Counted from the first letter of the stretch, positions 39,978-47,360 are shown. The stretch: DNA of 47,360 bases from a virus (IMGVR_UViG_3300050015_000398:1-47360); one strand, 5' to 3'. Notes: a model not told the origin generated them from the letters alone. Made by a program: numbers and translations.

Positions 39978-40777
39978 AAGATAACAAGCTAAACAGTTAT
40001 GATCTGAGTCGTCAATTTTTCGACTGGTGTTTTGAAAATCCAGAGAAAGTAACCCCGAATCACATCGCGCTTTATTTTTTTTCAATTGAGCATTGTAACC
40101 GACTCGGATGGAAGGAAAAATTCGGATTCCCAATGGAGATGGCAAAGGACGCGATCGGAATTAAAAACTACCGGACATATTCAAAAGCATTCAATGATTT
40201 AATCGAATGGGGATTCATTAAACTGGTTCAAAAATCGAAAAATCAATATTCGGCGAACATTATTGCTATTGTAAAAAATACAAAAGCAAATACAAAAGCA
40301 TTCGACAAAGCACTGCAAAAGCACAGTCAAAAGCACAGTCAAAAGCACAGTCAAAAGCAAGTCCACGGCATTGTAGGTATAAATAAACAATATAACAATA
40401 CAATAAACAAGGAACAAGAGCAGAAAAAAAACACTCCCGAAATTCCTAAAGTTTTTTTATTAGAAATTTCAGAGATTGAAGACTTCCTTCTTAGCGAACA
40501 AATATGGATGGAACAAACCGTCTGCATGCGGCAGAAATTGAAACCAGATCAAGCCAAAATATCAATCCACCAATTTGTCGAAACACTTAAAGACCGTGCT
40601 GAAGAAACAAAAACCACCACCGACGCAAAGCAACATTTTATCAACTGGCTAAAAAAACAAAAAATACAAGATGGAACAAATAAAAAACCAGGTGCTTCGT
40701 TTGCGGAACGAAATGATCCAAACTCCAGTCAGTTCTGCGGATTACGAACCAAACGCGAAATCAAAAGCGCTATTTAA
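39974..40777 (+). CDS. replication initiator / DnaD-like (DUF7833-type) protein
   Basis: A 267-residue protein. The N-terminal ~90 residues form a winged-helix-like domain (LSRQFFDWCFENPEKVTPNH; YRTYSKAFNDLIEWGFIKLV). A Lys/Gln/His linker with KHSQ repeated three times precedes the C-terminal domain, EQIWMEQTVCMRQKLKPDQA...HFINWLKKQK, typical of the DUF7833 type in Bacteroidetes phages. It overlaps the helicase loader by 107 bp. It is likely the replisome organiser that binds the phage origin, but no origin repeats were found nearby. Confidence 0.75.
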   Translation: MKDNKLNSYDLSRQFFDWCFENPEKVTPNHIALYFFSIEHCNRLGWKEKFGFPMEMAKDAIGIKNYRTYSKAFNDLIEWGFIKLVQKSKNQYSANIIAIVKNTKANTKAFDKALQKHSQKHSQKHSQKQVHGIVGINKQYNNTINKEQEQKKNTPEIPKVFLLEISEIEDFLLSEQIWMEQTVCMRQKLKPDQAKISIHQFVETLKDRAEETKTTTDAKQHFINWLKKQKIQDGTNKKPGASFAERNDPNSSQFCGLRTKREIKSAI

Positions 40778-41324
40778 AAAAACAGTATTTGAAGTATGTC
40801 CTCAATTCAGAACAACAACCGAAAATACCGGAATCATTAATGAGATATATTTTTATGCTCACGGACGAGGTAAACTCGATCCAAAAAAGGGGATTTTATT
40901 GTGGGGAGAAATAGGAGCCGGAAAATCAACGCTAATGAAAATACTTGCAGAATATCAAAGGAAAATCGACAGCGAAAAAGGATTTAAATGTGTGAATTGC
41001 GGACATTTAGCAGCTCAATACTCCACCTTTGGAGCCGAAGCACTAAATGAAAGCACATGGAACGAATCTTATAAAGGAGTCGATCCGATAGAAAGAGGTT
41101 TTGATGAGTTGGGACGAGAACCAACGCCAGCCAAATATTATGGAAGCGAACTGAACGTAATGCAATATGTCCTTCAAATCCGTTACGATCTGAAAGTGAA
41201 AACACATTGTACAACCAATCTAACTCCCGAAACAATCGGTGAAAAATACGGAATCCATATAATGGATAGAGCCGTAGAAATGTTCAATTTTATCAAATTA
41301 GAAGGAGAGAGCTTAAGAAAATGA
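40671..41324 (+). CDS. DnaC-like helicase loader ATPase
   Basis: A 217-residue AAA+ protein. Walker A GEIGAGKST is at 79-87. A Walker B-like region FDELGREP is near 143-150, and HCTTNLTPETIGEKYG carries the sensor/arginine-type features of DnaC proteins. A C4-type pair near residues 104-107 (CVNC) is unusual. It loads the host DnaB helicase at the phage origin. It overlaps the initiator gene by 107 bp, so it is translated from within it. Confidence 0.8.
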   Translation: MEQIKNQVLRLRNEMIQTPVSSADYEPNAKSKALFKKTVFEVCPQFRTTTENTGIINEIYFYAHGRGKLDPKKGILLWGEIGAGKSTLMKILAEYQRKIDSEKGFKCVNCGHLAAQYSTFGAEALNESTWNESYKGVDPIERGFDELGREPTPAKYYGSELNVMQYVLQIRYDLKVKTHCTTNLTPETIGEKYGIHIMDRAVEMFNFIKLEGESLRK

Positions 41325-41363
41325 ATGAATTAAATATAATAACCAGAAAAAGAAGAAGATAAT

Positions 41364-41411
41364 ATGAAACAATTTAAAGGAAAAGCGATTTACAATGGGA
41401 AAACTTATTGA
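41364..41411 (+). pseudogene. N-terminal remnant of a radical SAM gene
   Basis: The frame reads MKQFKGKAIYN and then GKTY before a stop. The first 11 residues match the usual start of the radical SAM protein that follows at 41527 (its own start is NYAIYQPKNKAAEYAEW). The break falls exactly where the endonuclease-like remnant (41395) begins, so it looks like an insertion site scar. Confidence 0.55.
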
Positions 41412-41505
41412 TATAACAGGAAAACGATTTGGACGGAATGAGAACCGGCATAACATTGTCAATAAGTCTACACATGGACTTTCTAAACTTCCTATTCAAA
41501 AATAG
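41395..41505 (+). pseudogene. internally deleted AP2/HNH-type endonuclease remnant
   Basis: MGKLIDITGKRFGR is the start of AP2/HNH-type mobile endonucleases, but the expected zinc and nuclease parts are missing. After 14 residues the text changes to NENRHNIVNKSTHGLSKLPI and stops (TAG 41503-41505). THGLSK-PI is a motif that in full-length relatives lies ~50 or more residues further on. So most of the gene has been lost in frame. Confidence 0.55.
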
Positions 41506-41526
41506 TAAACAACAAAACTTGGCAAA

Positions 41527-42345
41527 ATGAGTAATTACGCAATATATCAACCAAAAAATAAAGCCGCTGAATATGCCGAATGGGCTTGTAATTTTTATGT
41601 TGGCTGTAGTAACAATTGTTCTTATTGTTACCTTAAAAAAGGTATCGGTGCAAAGGTTTTAGGAGGAAATGTACCAACACTTAAGAAGTGTTTCAAAGAT
41701 GAATCACATGCTTTAGAGGTATTTGAAAAGGAATTGAAAGCAAATTTACCTGAATTACAAAAACATGGTTTATTCTTTAGTTTTACAACTGATCCGTGTT
41801 TGCGTAAAACATTTGATTTGACAATGCAAGCAATGAGTATTTGTTTAAAGAATAACGTTCCAGTTACAATACTAACCAAAGTGTCGGTATGGGTTGATTT
41901 TTTTCTGATTAATATTAGTTTTTCTAACAATAGTTTTTTTGTTCCTAATTGGGAAAGTTTGATATTATTTATGTTTACCCTCACAGGCCGGGATGATTTA
42001 GAACCTAACGCCTCAACCAATCAGGAGCGAATCGAAGCAATGAAGAAACTGCATGCTGCAGGCTTTAAGACAGGTGCAAGTATCGAACCTATTGTTGAAT
42101 TAGTTAATAGTTTTCAAATGATTTGTGAGACCAATTGCATTTGTGACATATATAAAATAGGGATTGAATCAGGGAAAAAGTATGAGAAATCAGAATTGAG
42201 AAAATTTGTCTATAATGTAATTAGACAAAATGAGTTTTCGGGATCAAAAATTTATTATAAGGATTCTCTTTTAAAACAAGTCGGAATAACTCGTGAAGAT
42301 TTACCTGAAAATTGCGTCACCCGGGATTATAATTTATTCAAATAA
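41527..42345 (+). CDS. radical SAM protein
   Basis: A 272-residue protein. The iron-sulfur motif GCSNNCSYCY (Cys27, 31, 34: CxxxCxxC) follows EYAEWACNFYV. FSFTTDPC, PVTILTK, FTLTGRDDLEPNASTNQERI and TGASIEPIVE are typical of the SPL-like radical SAM group found in Bacteroidetes phages. The substrate is unknown; a nucleotide or DNA modification role is possible. Its N-terminus appears re-created downstream of an endonuclease scar. Confidence 0.85.
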   Translation: MSNYAIYQPKNKAAEYAEWACNFYVGCSNNCSYCYLKKGIGAKVLGGNVPTLKKCFKDESHALEVFEKELKANLPELQKHGLFFSFTTDPCLRKTFDLTMQAMSICLKNNVPVTILTKVSVWVDFFLINISFSNNSFFVPNWESLILFMFTLTGRDDLEPNASTNQERIEAMKKLHAAGFKTGASIEPIVELVNSFQMICETNCICDIYKIGIESGKKYEKSELRKFVYNVIRQNEFSGSKIYYKDSLLKQVGITREDLPENCVTRDYNLFK

Positions 42346-42367
42346 ATCAATATAAAAATCACACCCA

Positions 42368-42598
42368 ATGGGAACATTTAATCAAAAGGAACCAAAAGAG
42401 AAACGGAAAGTCGACACCGACGAAAATGGAGATGTCGTCGACAAACTCGAAAAATTCCGTAAAAGAGATCGCCAAAAAATAGGCGTAAAGATCGACGACA
42501 AAACCTACATCCTGATAAGAAAGGAAAAATTCACAAAAGACTATGCCGACGATTATCGGCTGAGACTTATCAAATCACGTGAAAGCATGAATATATGA
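42368..42598 (+). CDS. charged hypothetical protein, 76 aa
   Basis: MGTFNQKEPKEKRKVDTDEN has a charged, disordered N-terminus, then VGVKIDD-like strands (KIGVKIDDKTYILIRKEKF) and a helical end. Its stop overlaps the next gene start (ATGA). No family recognised. Confidence 0.6.
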   Translation: MGTFNQKEPKEKRKVDTDENGDVVDKLEKFRKRDRQKIGVKIDDKTYILIRKEKFTKDYADDYRLRLIKSRESMNI

Positions 42599-42993
42599 AA
42601 ATCTATATCAGCGGGAAAATCTCCGGAATACCACTCCACAAAGCCAGCGCGAAATTTTGGCTCGCAGCAAAACAGGCTGAAACCCTATATCTTGCCGAAC
42701 CAACCGTCCATGTGATAAACCCAATCAACATCAAACCGCTGCTGGGGATCAAAAAATACTGGTGCTACATGGCCGCCGACCTATGGAAACTCATCTGGTG
42801 CGACGCTGCCTATTTCATGGCAAGCTGGAAACAAAGTCGCGGAGCCAGGATAGAACGCAAAATCTGCGAGTTTTTGAAAATACCAATCCATGACGAATTC
42901 GACACAGGAGAATACTCAGATTTTATTCAGGAAATGGAAATCTTCAATACATGGTTGAAATTAAAATCACATTTAGGATTAACAAATACCTAA
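42595..42993 (+). CDS. DUF4406 / nucleoside deoxyribosyltransferase-like protein
   Basis: A 132-residue protein. It begins MKIYISGKISGIP, the Rossmann-like strand and loop of DUF4406, and continues with VINPINIKPLL and ACDAAYFMASW-type text (WCDAAYFMASWKQSRGARIE), whose catalytic-type acidic residues resemble nucleoside 2-deoxyribosyltransferases. Its role in phages is unknown, perhaps nucleotide salvage or modification. Confidence 0.8.
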   Translation: MKIYISGKISGIPLHKASAKFWLAAKQAETLYLAEPTVHVINPINIKPLLGIKKYWCYMAADLWKLIWCDAAYFMASWKQSRGARIERKICEFLKIPIHDEFDTGEYSDFIQEMEIFNTWLKLKSHLGLTNT

Positions 42994-43016
42994 ACAAGCC
43001 TCATATTCGTACGATA

Positions 43017-43505
43017 ATGAAACCAGACATACAAACACCCACAACAGGGTACGATCTGCTCAAGCTGAAAGAGCAGCAAAGCCACAAGCACAAAATATAC
43101 ATCGGAATCGATACCGGAGTACACACCGGAGTAGCGTTCTGGGAAACCAGCACAAAAAGCCTGACAAAAGTCAGTACAATGAAAATCCATGAGGCCATGA
43201 AACTGGTTGAAGATTGTATTTATAGATATGGAGCTGAAAACGTAATGGTTCGCTTTGAGGATGCCCGACTTCGTAAATGGTTCGGAAATGCCGGACGAGA
43301 ACAACTACAGGGAGCCGGATCAATAAAAAGAGATTGCACAATCTGGAATGACTTCCTGTCCGATTTAAAGATTGAATTCAAAGCGGTTGCACCGAAAAAT
43401 AATACCACCAAAATGAGCGCCGAACAATTCAAACGAATCACCAAATGGGAAGGACGGACAAACGAACATTCGAGAGATGCAACATTTTTAGTATTTGGAA
43501 TTTAA
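43017..43505 (+). CDS. RuvC-like Holliday junction resolvase
   Basis: The ATG at 43017 gives 162 residues; an in-frame start at 42951 would overlap the preceding gene. RNase H fold motifs: IGIDTGVHTGVAF (Asp32), VRFEDAR (Glu81) and EHSRDATFLVF (Asp154), an acidic triad as in RuvC/phage resolvases. It would cut junctions or branched DNA before packaging. It is the last intact gene before the broken methyltransferase locus. Confidence 0.8.
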   Translation: MKPDIQTPTTGYDLLKLKEQQSHKHKIYIGIDTGVHTGVAFWETSTKSLTKVSTMKIHEAMKLVEDCIYRYGAENVMVRFEDARLRKWFGNAGREQLQGAGSIKRDCTIWNDFLSDLKIEFKAVAPKNNTTKMSAEQFKRITKWEGRTNEHSRDATFLVFGI

Positions 43506-43515
43506 AAAATAAATT

Positions 43516-43635
43516 ATGATTGAATTAAACAAAATATATCAAGAGCCGAATTTACAAACACTTTCCAAAATGGAAAACGATAGCATTGATTGTGTGATTA
43601 CCTCACCGCCGTACTGGCAACTAATAATATTTTAA
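43516..43635 (+). pseudogene. N-terminal fragment of a DNA methyltransferase
   Basis: Thirty-nine residues MIELNKIYQEPNLQTLSKME... end in the catalytic motif SPPYWQ, then LIIF and stop. They duplicate the start of the methyltransferase that follows the HNH gene (44260) but with different residues (IELNKIYQEPNLQTL against ENRIFQEPNLETL). The text breaks right after SPPYWQL, the point where a mobile endonuclease gene has been inserted. Confidence 0.75.
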
Positions 43636-43676
43636 TTATATTTGCCTATATGGATATTATTTGATACCTTTACGAA

Positions 43677-44252
43677 ATGAAAGAAGATGGAAGATTTAAA
43701 AAGGGACAAACATACCGAACTCCTAAGTTGCATTGGGATAAAGAGTGGCTTAATCAAAAATATACGATAGAAGGGCTAAGCACCACCGAAATAGCTAATA
43801 TAACAAACTGCAACCATCGTGTTATATCTTTTTGGATGAAAAAACACGGTATTAAAGGGCGTTCTGTTTCAGAAGCAAGAAAGATAAAAAAATGGGGACA
43901 ATACGGAATAGAAAACCCAATGTTTGGGAAAACAGGAGATCTAAATGGAAATTGGAAAGGTGGAATCACTCCTGAAAGACAACTGTTTTATATAAGTGAA
44001 GAATGGAAAAAAGCAGTAAAAGAAACTTTTATTAGAGATAATTTTATTTGTGTGAAGTGTGGTCAAACGCATAAAGACAAATATCATCCATTGCATATAC
44101 ACCACGTTGTTTCATTTAAAACGTCAGAACTAAGAACAGATATAAATAACCTTGTTATTCTTTGTAAGGATTGCCACAACTGGGTTCACAGCAAGAAAAA
44201 CACAAATAAACAATACATTAAAACTTATGAACAATTTAAAATTGAGAAGTAG
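43677..44252 (+). CDS. HNH homing endonuclease
   Basis: A 191-residue protein. An N-terminal helix-turn-helix (LSTTEIANITNCNHRVISFW, 34-53) is followed by a NUMOD3-like motif (NPMFGKTGDLNGNWKGG, 80-96). The HNH nuclease comes last: CVKC (125-128), HIHHVVSF (140-147), asparagine in INNLVILC (~157), CKDCHNWVH (163-171). It lies between two copies of a methyltransferase N-terminus, so it is the mobile element that disrupted that gene. A TATATTTG box is at 43637-43644. It ends with TAG. Confidence 0.9.
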   Translation: MKEDGRFKKGQTYRTPKLHWDKEWLNQKYTIEGLSTTEIANITNCNHRVISFWMKKHGIKGRSVSEARKIKKWGQYGIENPMFGKTGDLNGNWKGGITPERQLFYISEEWKKAVKETFIRDNFICVKCGQTHKDKYHPLHIHHVVSFKTSELRTDINNLVILCKDCHNWVHSKKNTNKQYIKTYEQFKIEK

Positions 44253-44259
44253 GGAGGAA

Positions 44260-45174
44260 ATGGAAAACCGCATCTTTCAAGAGCCAAATCTTGAAACCTT
44301 ACGGAGAATGCCTGACGGTGTTCTTGATTGCGTTATTACCTCTCCTCCCTACTGGTAGAGTCAACTTCGAGATTACGGTTATGAAGGACAATGGGGATTA
44401 GAACCAACATTTCAACTTTACTTAGAACATTTATGGTCAATGATGGATGAAATTTACAGAGTATTAAAACAGGCGGGTACTTGTTGGGTTAATTTAGGGG
44501 ACACATATTCTAAAGAAGGGATGTCGGGAGGGAATCCGTCTAAATTTCCAGAAAAACTTTCAATTAAAAGACCTAAAAATGAAATAAAAAACAAATCCCT
44601 TATATTGCTTCCGCATCGTTTCGCAATTGGATGTATTGACAGGGGATGGATTGTTAGAAATGATTGTATTTGGGCAAAACGTAATGGAATGCCAGAAAGT
44701 GTTTCCGACAGATTTAGTAAGAAACATGAGTACTTCTTTTTTATGGTTAAATCGCAAAATTATTATTTTGATTTGGATGCAATAAGAGATAAGCACCAAA
44801 CGAGCTGCAGCAGAACTACAAGAAAAATGAATGAAATACAAAAACATGGTTCTACATCTACATTTAATGGTGGAAATGATTATAACGAAAACGGTAAAAA
44901 CCCCGGCGCCGTTTCCGATTTTTGGGATATACCAACAAAACCAAGTTCATCAAAGCATTATGCAAGCTATAATGATTCACTTTTATTAAAACCAGTTTTG
45001 GCTGGCTGCCCTGAAGGTGGTATTATTTATGATCCATTTATGGGAACAGGAAGTACCGCAGAAGTGGCATTAAGAAGTAACAGAAAGTTTATCGGAAGTG
45101 AAATGAGTAAGGATTATTGTGAGATAGCAAATAAACGATTAGAACCTTTCAAAATGCAAACATCTCTATTCTAA
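44260..45174 (+). pseudogene. DNA N4/N6 methyltransferase interrupted by an amber codon
   Basis: The ATG at 44260 follows an unusually strong AGGGAGG site (44251-44257). The frame reads MENRIFQEPNLETLRRMPDG, then SPPYW, then TAG (44356-44358), then SQLRDYGYEGQWGLEP and so on to 45174. Family members have SPPYWQLRDYG; here six bases (TAGAGT) separate W from QLRDYG. The rest is intact: LPHRFAIGCIDRGW, NDCIWAKRNGMPES and the SAM motif DPFMGTGSTAEVA near the end. TAG is a normal stop elsewhere in this genome, so the enzyme is probably split or dead unless read through. Confidence 0.8.
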
Positions 45175-45203
45175 AAGATGGATTTTAAACATTATTTCCA
45201 AAA

Positions 45204-45238
45204 GTGAGTACATAATACACATATTATCATTATTTTTG
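45204..45238 (+). promoter_or_regulatory. promoter with dyad operator D, head of the packaging block
   Basis: GTGAGTA (45204-45210), spacer CATAA, TACACAT (45216-45222) is the weakest of the four dyads (5 of 7 in the right arm). TATTTTTG at 45231-45238 is an exact TAnnTTTG box with the dyad centre 18 bp upstream, the same spacing as operator B. The ATG is at 45259. The unit reads through the circular junction into terS, terL and portal. Confidence 0.6.
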
Positions 45239-45258
45239 CAACGTCAATTAACCCCGAA

Positions 45259-46023
45259 ATGGAAAAAAGAGAAAACACACCGGAAGGAATAGCCGAAAAC
45301 AAACTCGACGATCTCGGTATTTTTGACATGCCAGACTTTGACATACCGGAATTTGATATGTCTTCCTTTGATATAATCGACGAACCGGATGAGATTGAAT
45401 CCAGGTATATGAAGCCAAAAATCTACAGACCGATTAAGCAATCGAATATCAAATACGAGAATGCCGAAAAGCTGGCCAAGCAACTCACCCTCGGAAAAAA
45501 CGAACGCGCAAACGTCATCGTTCCTGGCTCCTTCATCTTTGGAGACTTTATCGAAGCATACATCGTGGCGAACAACGCCAAAATTAAAAAGATGACCGTT
45601 TCCACACTTTCATTATCACAGGACAACGTCGACAGCATGGCGAACCTAATCAAAGGCGGATTTGTGGACGAATTGAATTTGATAATCAGCCACTACTTCT
45701 TTGCAAATGAGCGCAACGTTTTAATTCCATACATATACCAGGAACTGGACACCGTAAAAGGAATCTTTCAACTTGCCGTCGCCGGATCCCACACAAAAAC
45801 CGTCACATTCGAAACCCTCGGTGGGAAATTTATCGTTATGCACGGATCAGCGAACCTCCGATCCAGCCAGAATCTGGAACAATTCACAATTGAAGAAAAC
45901 GAGGATTTATACCGATTTTATGACGACTACCAGGATAAAATCATCGACAAATACAAAACAATAAACAAGGCCGTGAGAGTAAAGGCTTTGTGGAATTTAA
46001 TAAACACCAAAAAATTAGACTAA
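45259..46023 (+). CDS. PLD-like fold protein with acidic N-terminus
   Basis: A 254-residue protein. The N-terminal ~45 residues are acidic with short D-x-P-x-F-D repeats (FDMPDFDIPEFDMSSFDIID). The C-terminal region contains FIVMHGSANLRSSQNLEQFT, a pattern seen in PLD/NERD-like phage proteins (the G-S-A/x-N-x-R-S-S core), though a full HKD is not seen. It is regularly found before ParB-MTase/terminase genes in Bacteroidetes phages. A DNA-end or packaging function is possible. Confidence 0.6.
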   Translation: MEKRENTPEGIAENKLDDLGIFDMPDFDIPEFDMSSFDIIDEPDEIESRYMKPKIYRPIKQSNIKYENAEKLAKQLTLGKNERANVIVPGSFIFGDFIEAYIVANNAKIKKMTVSTLSLSQDNVDSMANLIKGGFVDELNLIISHYFFANERNVLIPYIYQELDTVKGIFQLAVAGSHTKTVTFETLGGKFIVMHGSANLRSSQNLEQFTIEENEDLYRFYDDYQDKIIDKYKTINKAVRVKALWNLINTKKLD

Positions 46024-46024
46024 C

Positions 46025-46174
46025 ATGGCATCAGGATCAGAGGGAAAAGTCAAGGGAGAAAAGACAAAACTCAAAAACAACACAAAAGCGAAAGCGCGGA
46101 CACCAAAGTATAAAAAATGGACTTCGAATTCAAGTACGCCTTTTAATCAAGGAAAATGGAAAATACAAAAGTAA
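46025..46174 (+). CDS. small basic protein, 49 aa
   Basis: The ATG at 46025 is 1 base after the previous stop; the stop TAA is at 46172-46174, overlapping the ParB-MTase start by 19 bp. The product MASGSEGKVKGEKTKLKNNT continues with many Lys and ends FNQGKWKIQK. Its strong positive charge suggests nucleic-acid binding. No family recognised. Confidence 0.55.
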   Translation: MASGSEGKVKGEKTKLKNNTKAKARTPKYKKWTSNSSTPFNQGKWKIQK

Positions 46175-47360
46175 CCGTTCAAACCTTAAAGATTCCAATA
46201 GGAGCCATCGAACCAAACAAAGGACAAATCGAAGGACTCCCAACGAATCCACGTTTAATCCGAGACGAGAAATACGAAAAATTAAAACAGTCAATCATCG
46301 ACGATCCCGAAATGATGGAGCTTCGCGAAATCCTTGTTATTGAGCATAAAGGGAAATACATTGTAATAGCAGGAAATATGAGGTTTCGAGTTTTAAAAGA
46401 CCTCGGATACAAAGAAGCAATCTGCAAGATTATCCCCGAAGGAACCAGCGTAGAAAAACTGAAAGCGTACACTATCAAAGATAATTCTGGATTTGGAGAG
46501 TGGGACTTTGACCTATTGGCAAACGAATGGGACTTGGATTTATTAGACAAATGGGGACTCGACGTCCCATTAATCGACCTCACACCAGACGACGAACCCA
46601 CCGAGGCGGAAGATGACCATTTCGATATCCCTGACGAAATAGAAACTGACATAAAAATCGGCGACTTATTCGAAATAAAATGCAACGGACTAACGCACCG
46701 GATACTCTGCGGAGACAGCACCAAACAGGAACATGTCGACCTACTCATGGCCGGAAAACAAGCGGACGCTTTGATAACCCATCCACCATACAACGTGGAC
46801 TACCAAGGCGGAACTGCGGCAAAACTGAAGATCGAAAACGCCAAAATGAATGATGCAAACTTCAGAACATTTCTGAATGACGCTTTTAAACAAGCCTCCA
46901 GAGTTTTAAAACCAGGCGGAGCGTTTTACGTTTACCATGCAAGCCGTGAAGTTTCAAATTTTGTAGGAGCCGTTGTCGATAATGGACTCCTTTACAAACA
47001 AATGCTGGTATGGGTGAAAAATAGTATGACACTCGGACGCCAGGATTACCAATGGAGACATGAACCAATTTTGTACGGTTGGAAGGATGGAGCCAGCCAT
47101 TATTTTACAAACAACCGGAGCCTTACAACCGTCATCGAAGACCAGATCGACATAGACAAATTGAGCAAAGCAGAAATGCGCGACATGCTCACGGAAATGC
47201 TATCCGACATCGCCATACCGCAAACAATAATCCGTGAAGACAAACCACTCCGGAATACCGAACATCCGACCATGAAACCAGTCAAACTATTGGGAAGAAA
47301 TATCTATAATTCGACCAGAATGTACGAAACGGTGCTGGATTTGTTCATCGGATCCGGAAC
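46156..47360 (+). CDS. ParB-like nuclease / DNA methyltransferase fusion, 5' part (continues at base 1)
   Basis: Residues ~10-110 are a ParB/Srx-like domain (LPTNPRLIRDEKYEKLKQSI; VIAGNMRFRVLKDLGYKEA). An acidic linker follows (DDEPTEAEDDHF), then a methyltransferase domain: KIGDLFEIKCNGLTHRILCG, the catalytic loop written THPPYNVDY (~208-216), and VLKPGGAFYVYHAS. The frame is open to 47360 and joins to bases 3-158, where the SAM motif DLFIGSGTT completes it (444 residues in all). The usual motif is (D/N/S)PP(Y/F); here the first residue is His. The likely job is modifying phage DNA against restriction, if active. Confidence 0.88.
   Translation, partial: MENTKVTVQTLKIPIGAIEPNKGQIEGLPTNPRLIRDEKYEKLKQSIIDDPEMMELREILVIEHKGKYIVIAGNMRFRVLKDLGYKEAICKIIPEGTSVEKLKAYTIKDNSGFGEWDFDLLANEWDLDLLDKWGLDVPLIDLTPDDEPTEAEDDHFDIPDEIETDIKIGDLFEIKCNGLTHRILCGDSTKQEHVDLLMAGKQADALITHPPYNVDYQGGTAAKLKIENAKMNDANFRTFLNDAFKQASRVLKPGGAFYVYHASREVSNFVGAVVDNGLLYKQMLVWVKNSMTLGRQDYQWRHEPILYGWKDGASHYFTNNRSLTTVIEDQIDIDKLSKAEMRDMLTEMLSDIAIPQTIIREDKPLRNTEHPTMKPVKLLGRNIYNSTRMYETVLDLFIGSG
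47333..47360. repeat. 28-bp identity with the left end (bases 1-28)
   Basis: Bases 47333-47360 are identical to 1-28, and the methyltransferase frame passes through without a shift. This fits a circularised assembly or circularly permuted genome of ~47,332 bp. It is not evidence for a physical terminal repeat of the virion DNA. Confidence 0.9.

Noticed and set aside
44356-44358. Genome-wide TAG recoding (as in some gut phages)
   Set aside because: TAG is the only plausible stop for several intact genes (ending at 30278, 32086, 38807 and 44252), so the amber in the methyltransferase is not explained by an altered code.
45990-46343. 117-residue Lys/Arg/Asn-rich frame overlapping the ParB-MTase start
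   Set aside because: It is out of frame with both the 49-aa gene and the ParB domain, and has extreme composition typical of a shadow frame.

Overview
The window is a tailed-phage genome of a Bacteroidetes host, probably a siphovirus. The first 28 and last 28 bases are identical. One gene (a ParB-like/DNA methyltransferase fusion) runs in frame from the right end into the left end, so the contig is most simply a circular or circularly permuted genome of about 47.33 kb cut inside that gene. Bacteroidetes features are promoters of the TTG / TAnnTTTG type, almost no Shine-Dalgarno sequences, and protein families common in Bacteroidetes phages (DUF7833-like replication protein, DUF4406, YopX, ParB-MTase, BspA-like repeat fibre). 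No integrase, transposase, CRISPR array or rRNA was recognised. TAG, TAA and TGA are all used as stops.

Layout. 45.2-47.36 kb and 1-5.2 kb: PLD-like protein, small basic protein, ParB-MTase, terminase small and large subunits, portal, and a MuF head protein fused to a toxin-like domain, closed by a terminator. 5.3-7.7 kb: an island of small genes mostly on the minus strand, ending in a GIY-YIG endonuclease with a structured leader. 8-25.2 kb: scaffold, head fibre, capsid, connectors, two tandem tail-tube paralogues, a frameshifted tail chaperone, tape measure, distal tail and a 2377-residue tail-tip adhesin. 25.3-30.8 kb: fibres and lysis genes. 30.8-31.3 kb: divergent regulatory switch with an XRE repressor. 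31.4-37.9 kb: small early genes, SMC-like ATPase, SEC-C protein, RecT, MBL-fold hydrolase, pentapeptide-like repeat protein, then a tRNA-like gene. 38.2-39.8 kb: small genes separated by large inverted repeats that resemble integron attC sites. 39.9-45.2 kb: replication initiator, helicase loader, radical SAM protein, DUF4406, RuvC-like resolvase and a methyltransferase broken around an HNH endonuclease.

How it works together. A 19-bp dyad (7-bp arms GTGAGTA / TACTCAC around 5 bp) lies just upstream of a TAnnTTTG box at four places: 7.9, 25.2, 34.6 and 45.2 kb. These head the capsid/tail block, the fibre/lysis block, the SEC-C/RecT block and the packaging block, so one phage regulator probably controls most of the genome.

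The most unusual items are the attC-like cassette region, the shared operator family, two genes whose N-termini are duplicated around homing-endonuclease sequence, the MuF-toxin fusion, and a candidate kissing-loop RNA before the GIY-YIG gene. Functions are read from sequence motifs and remembered families; no database search was run.
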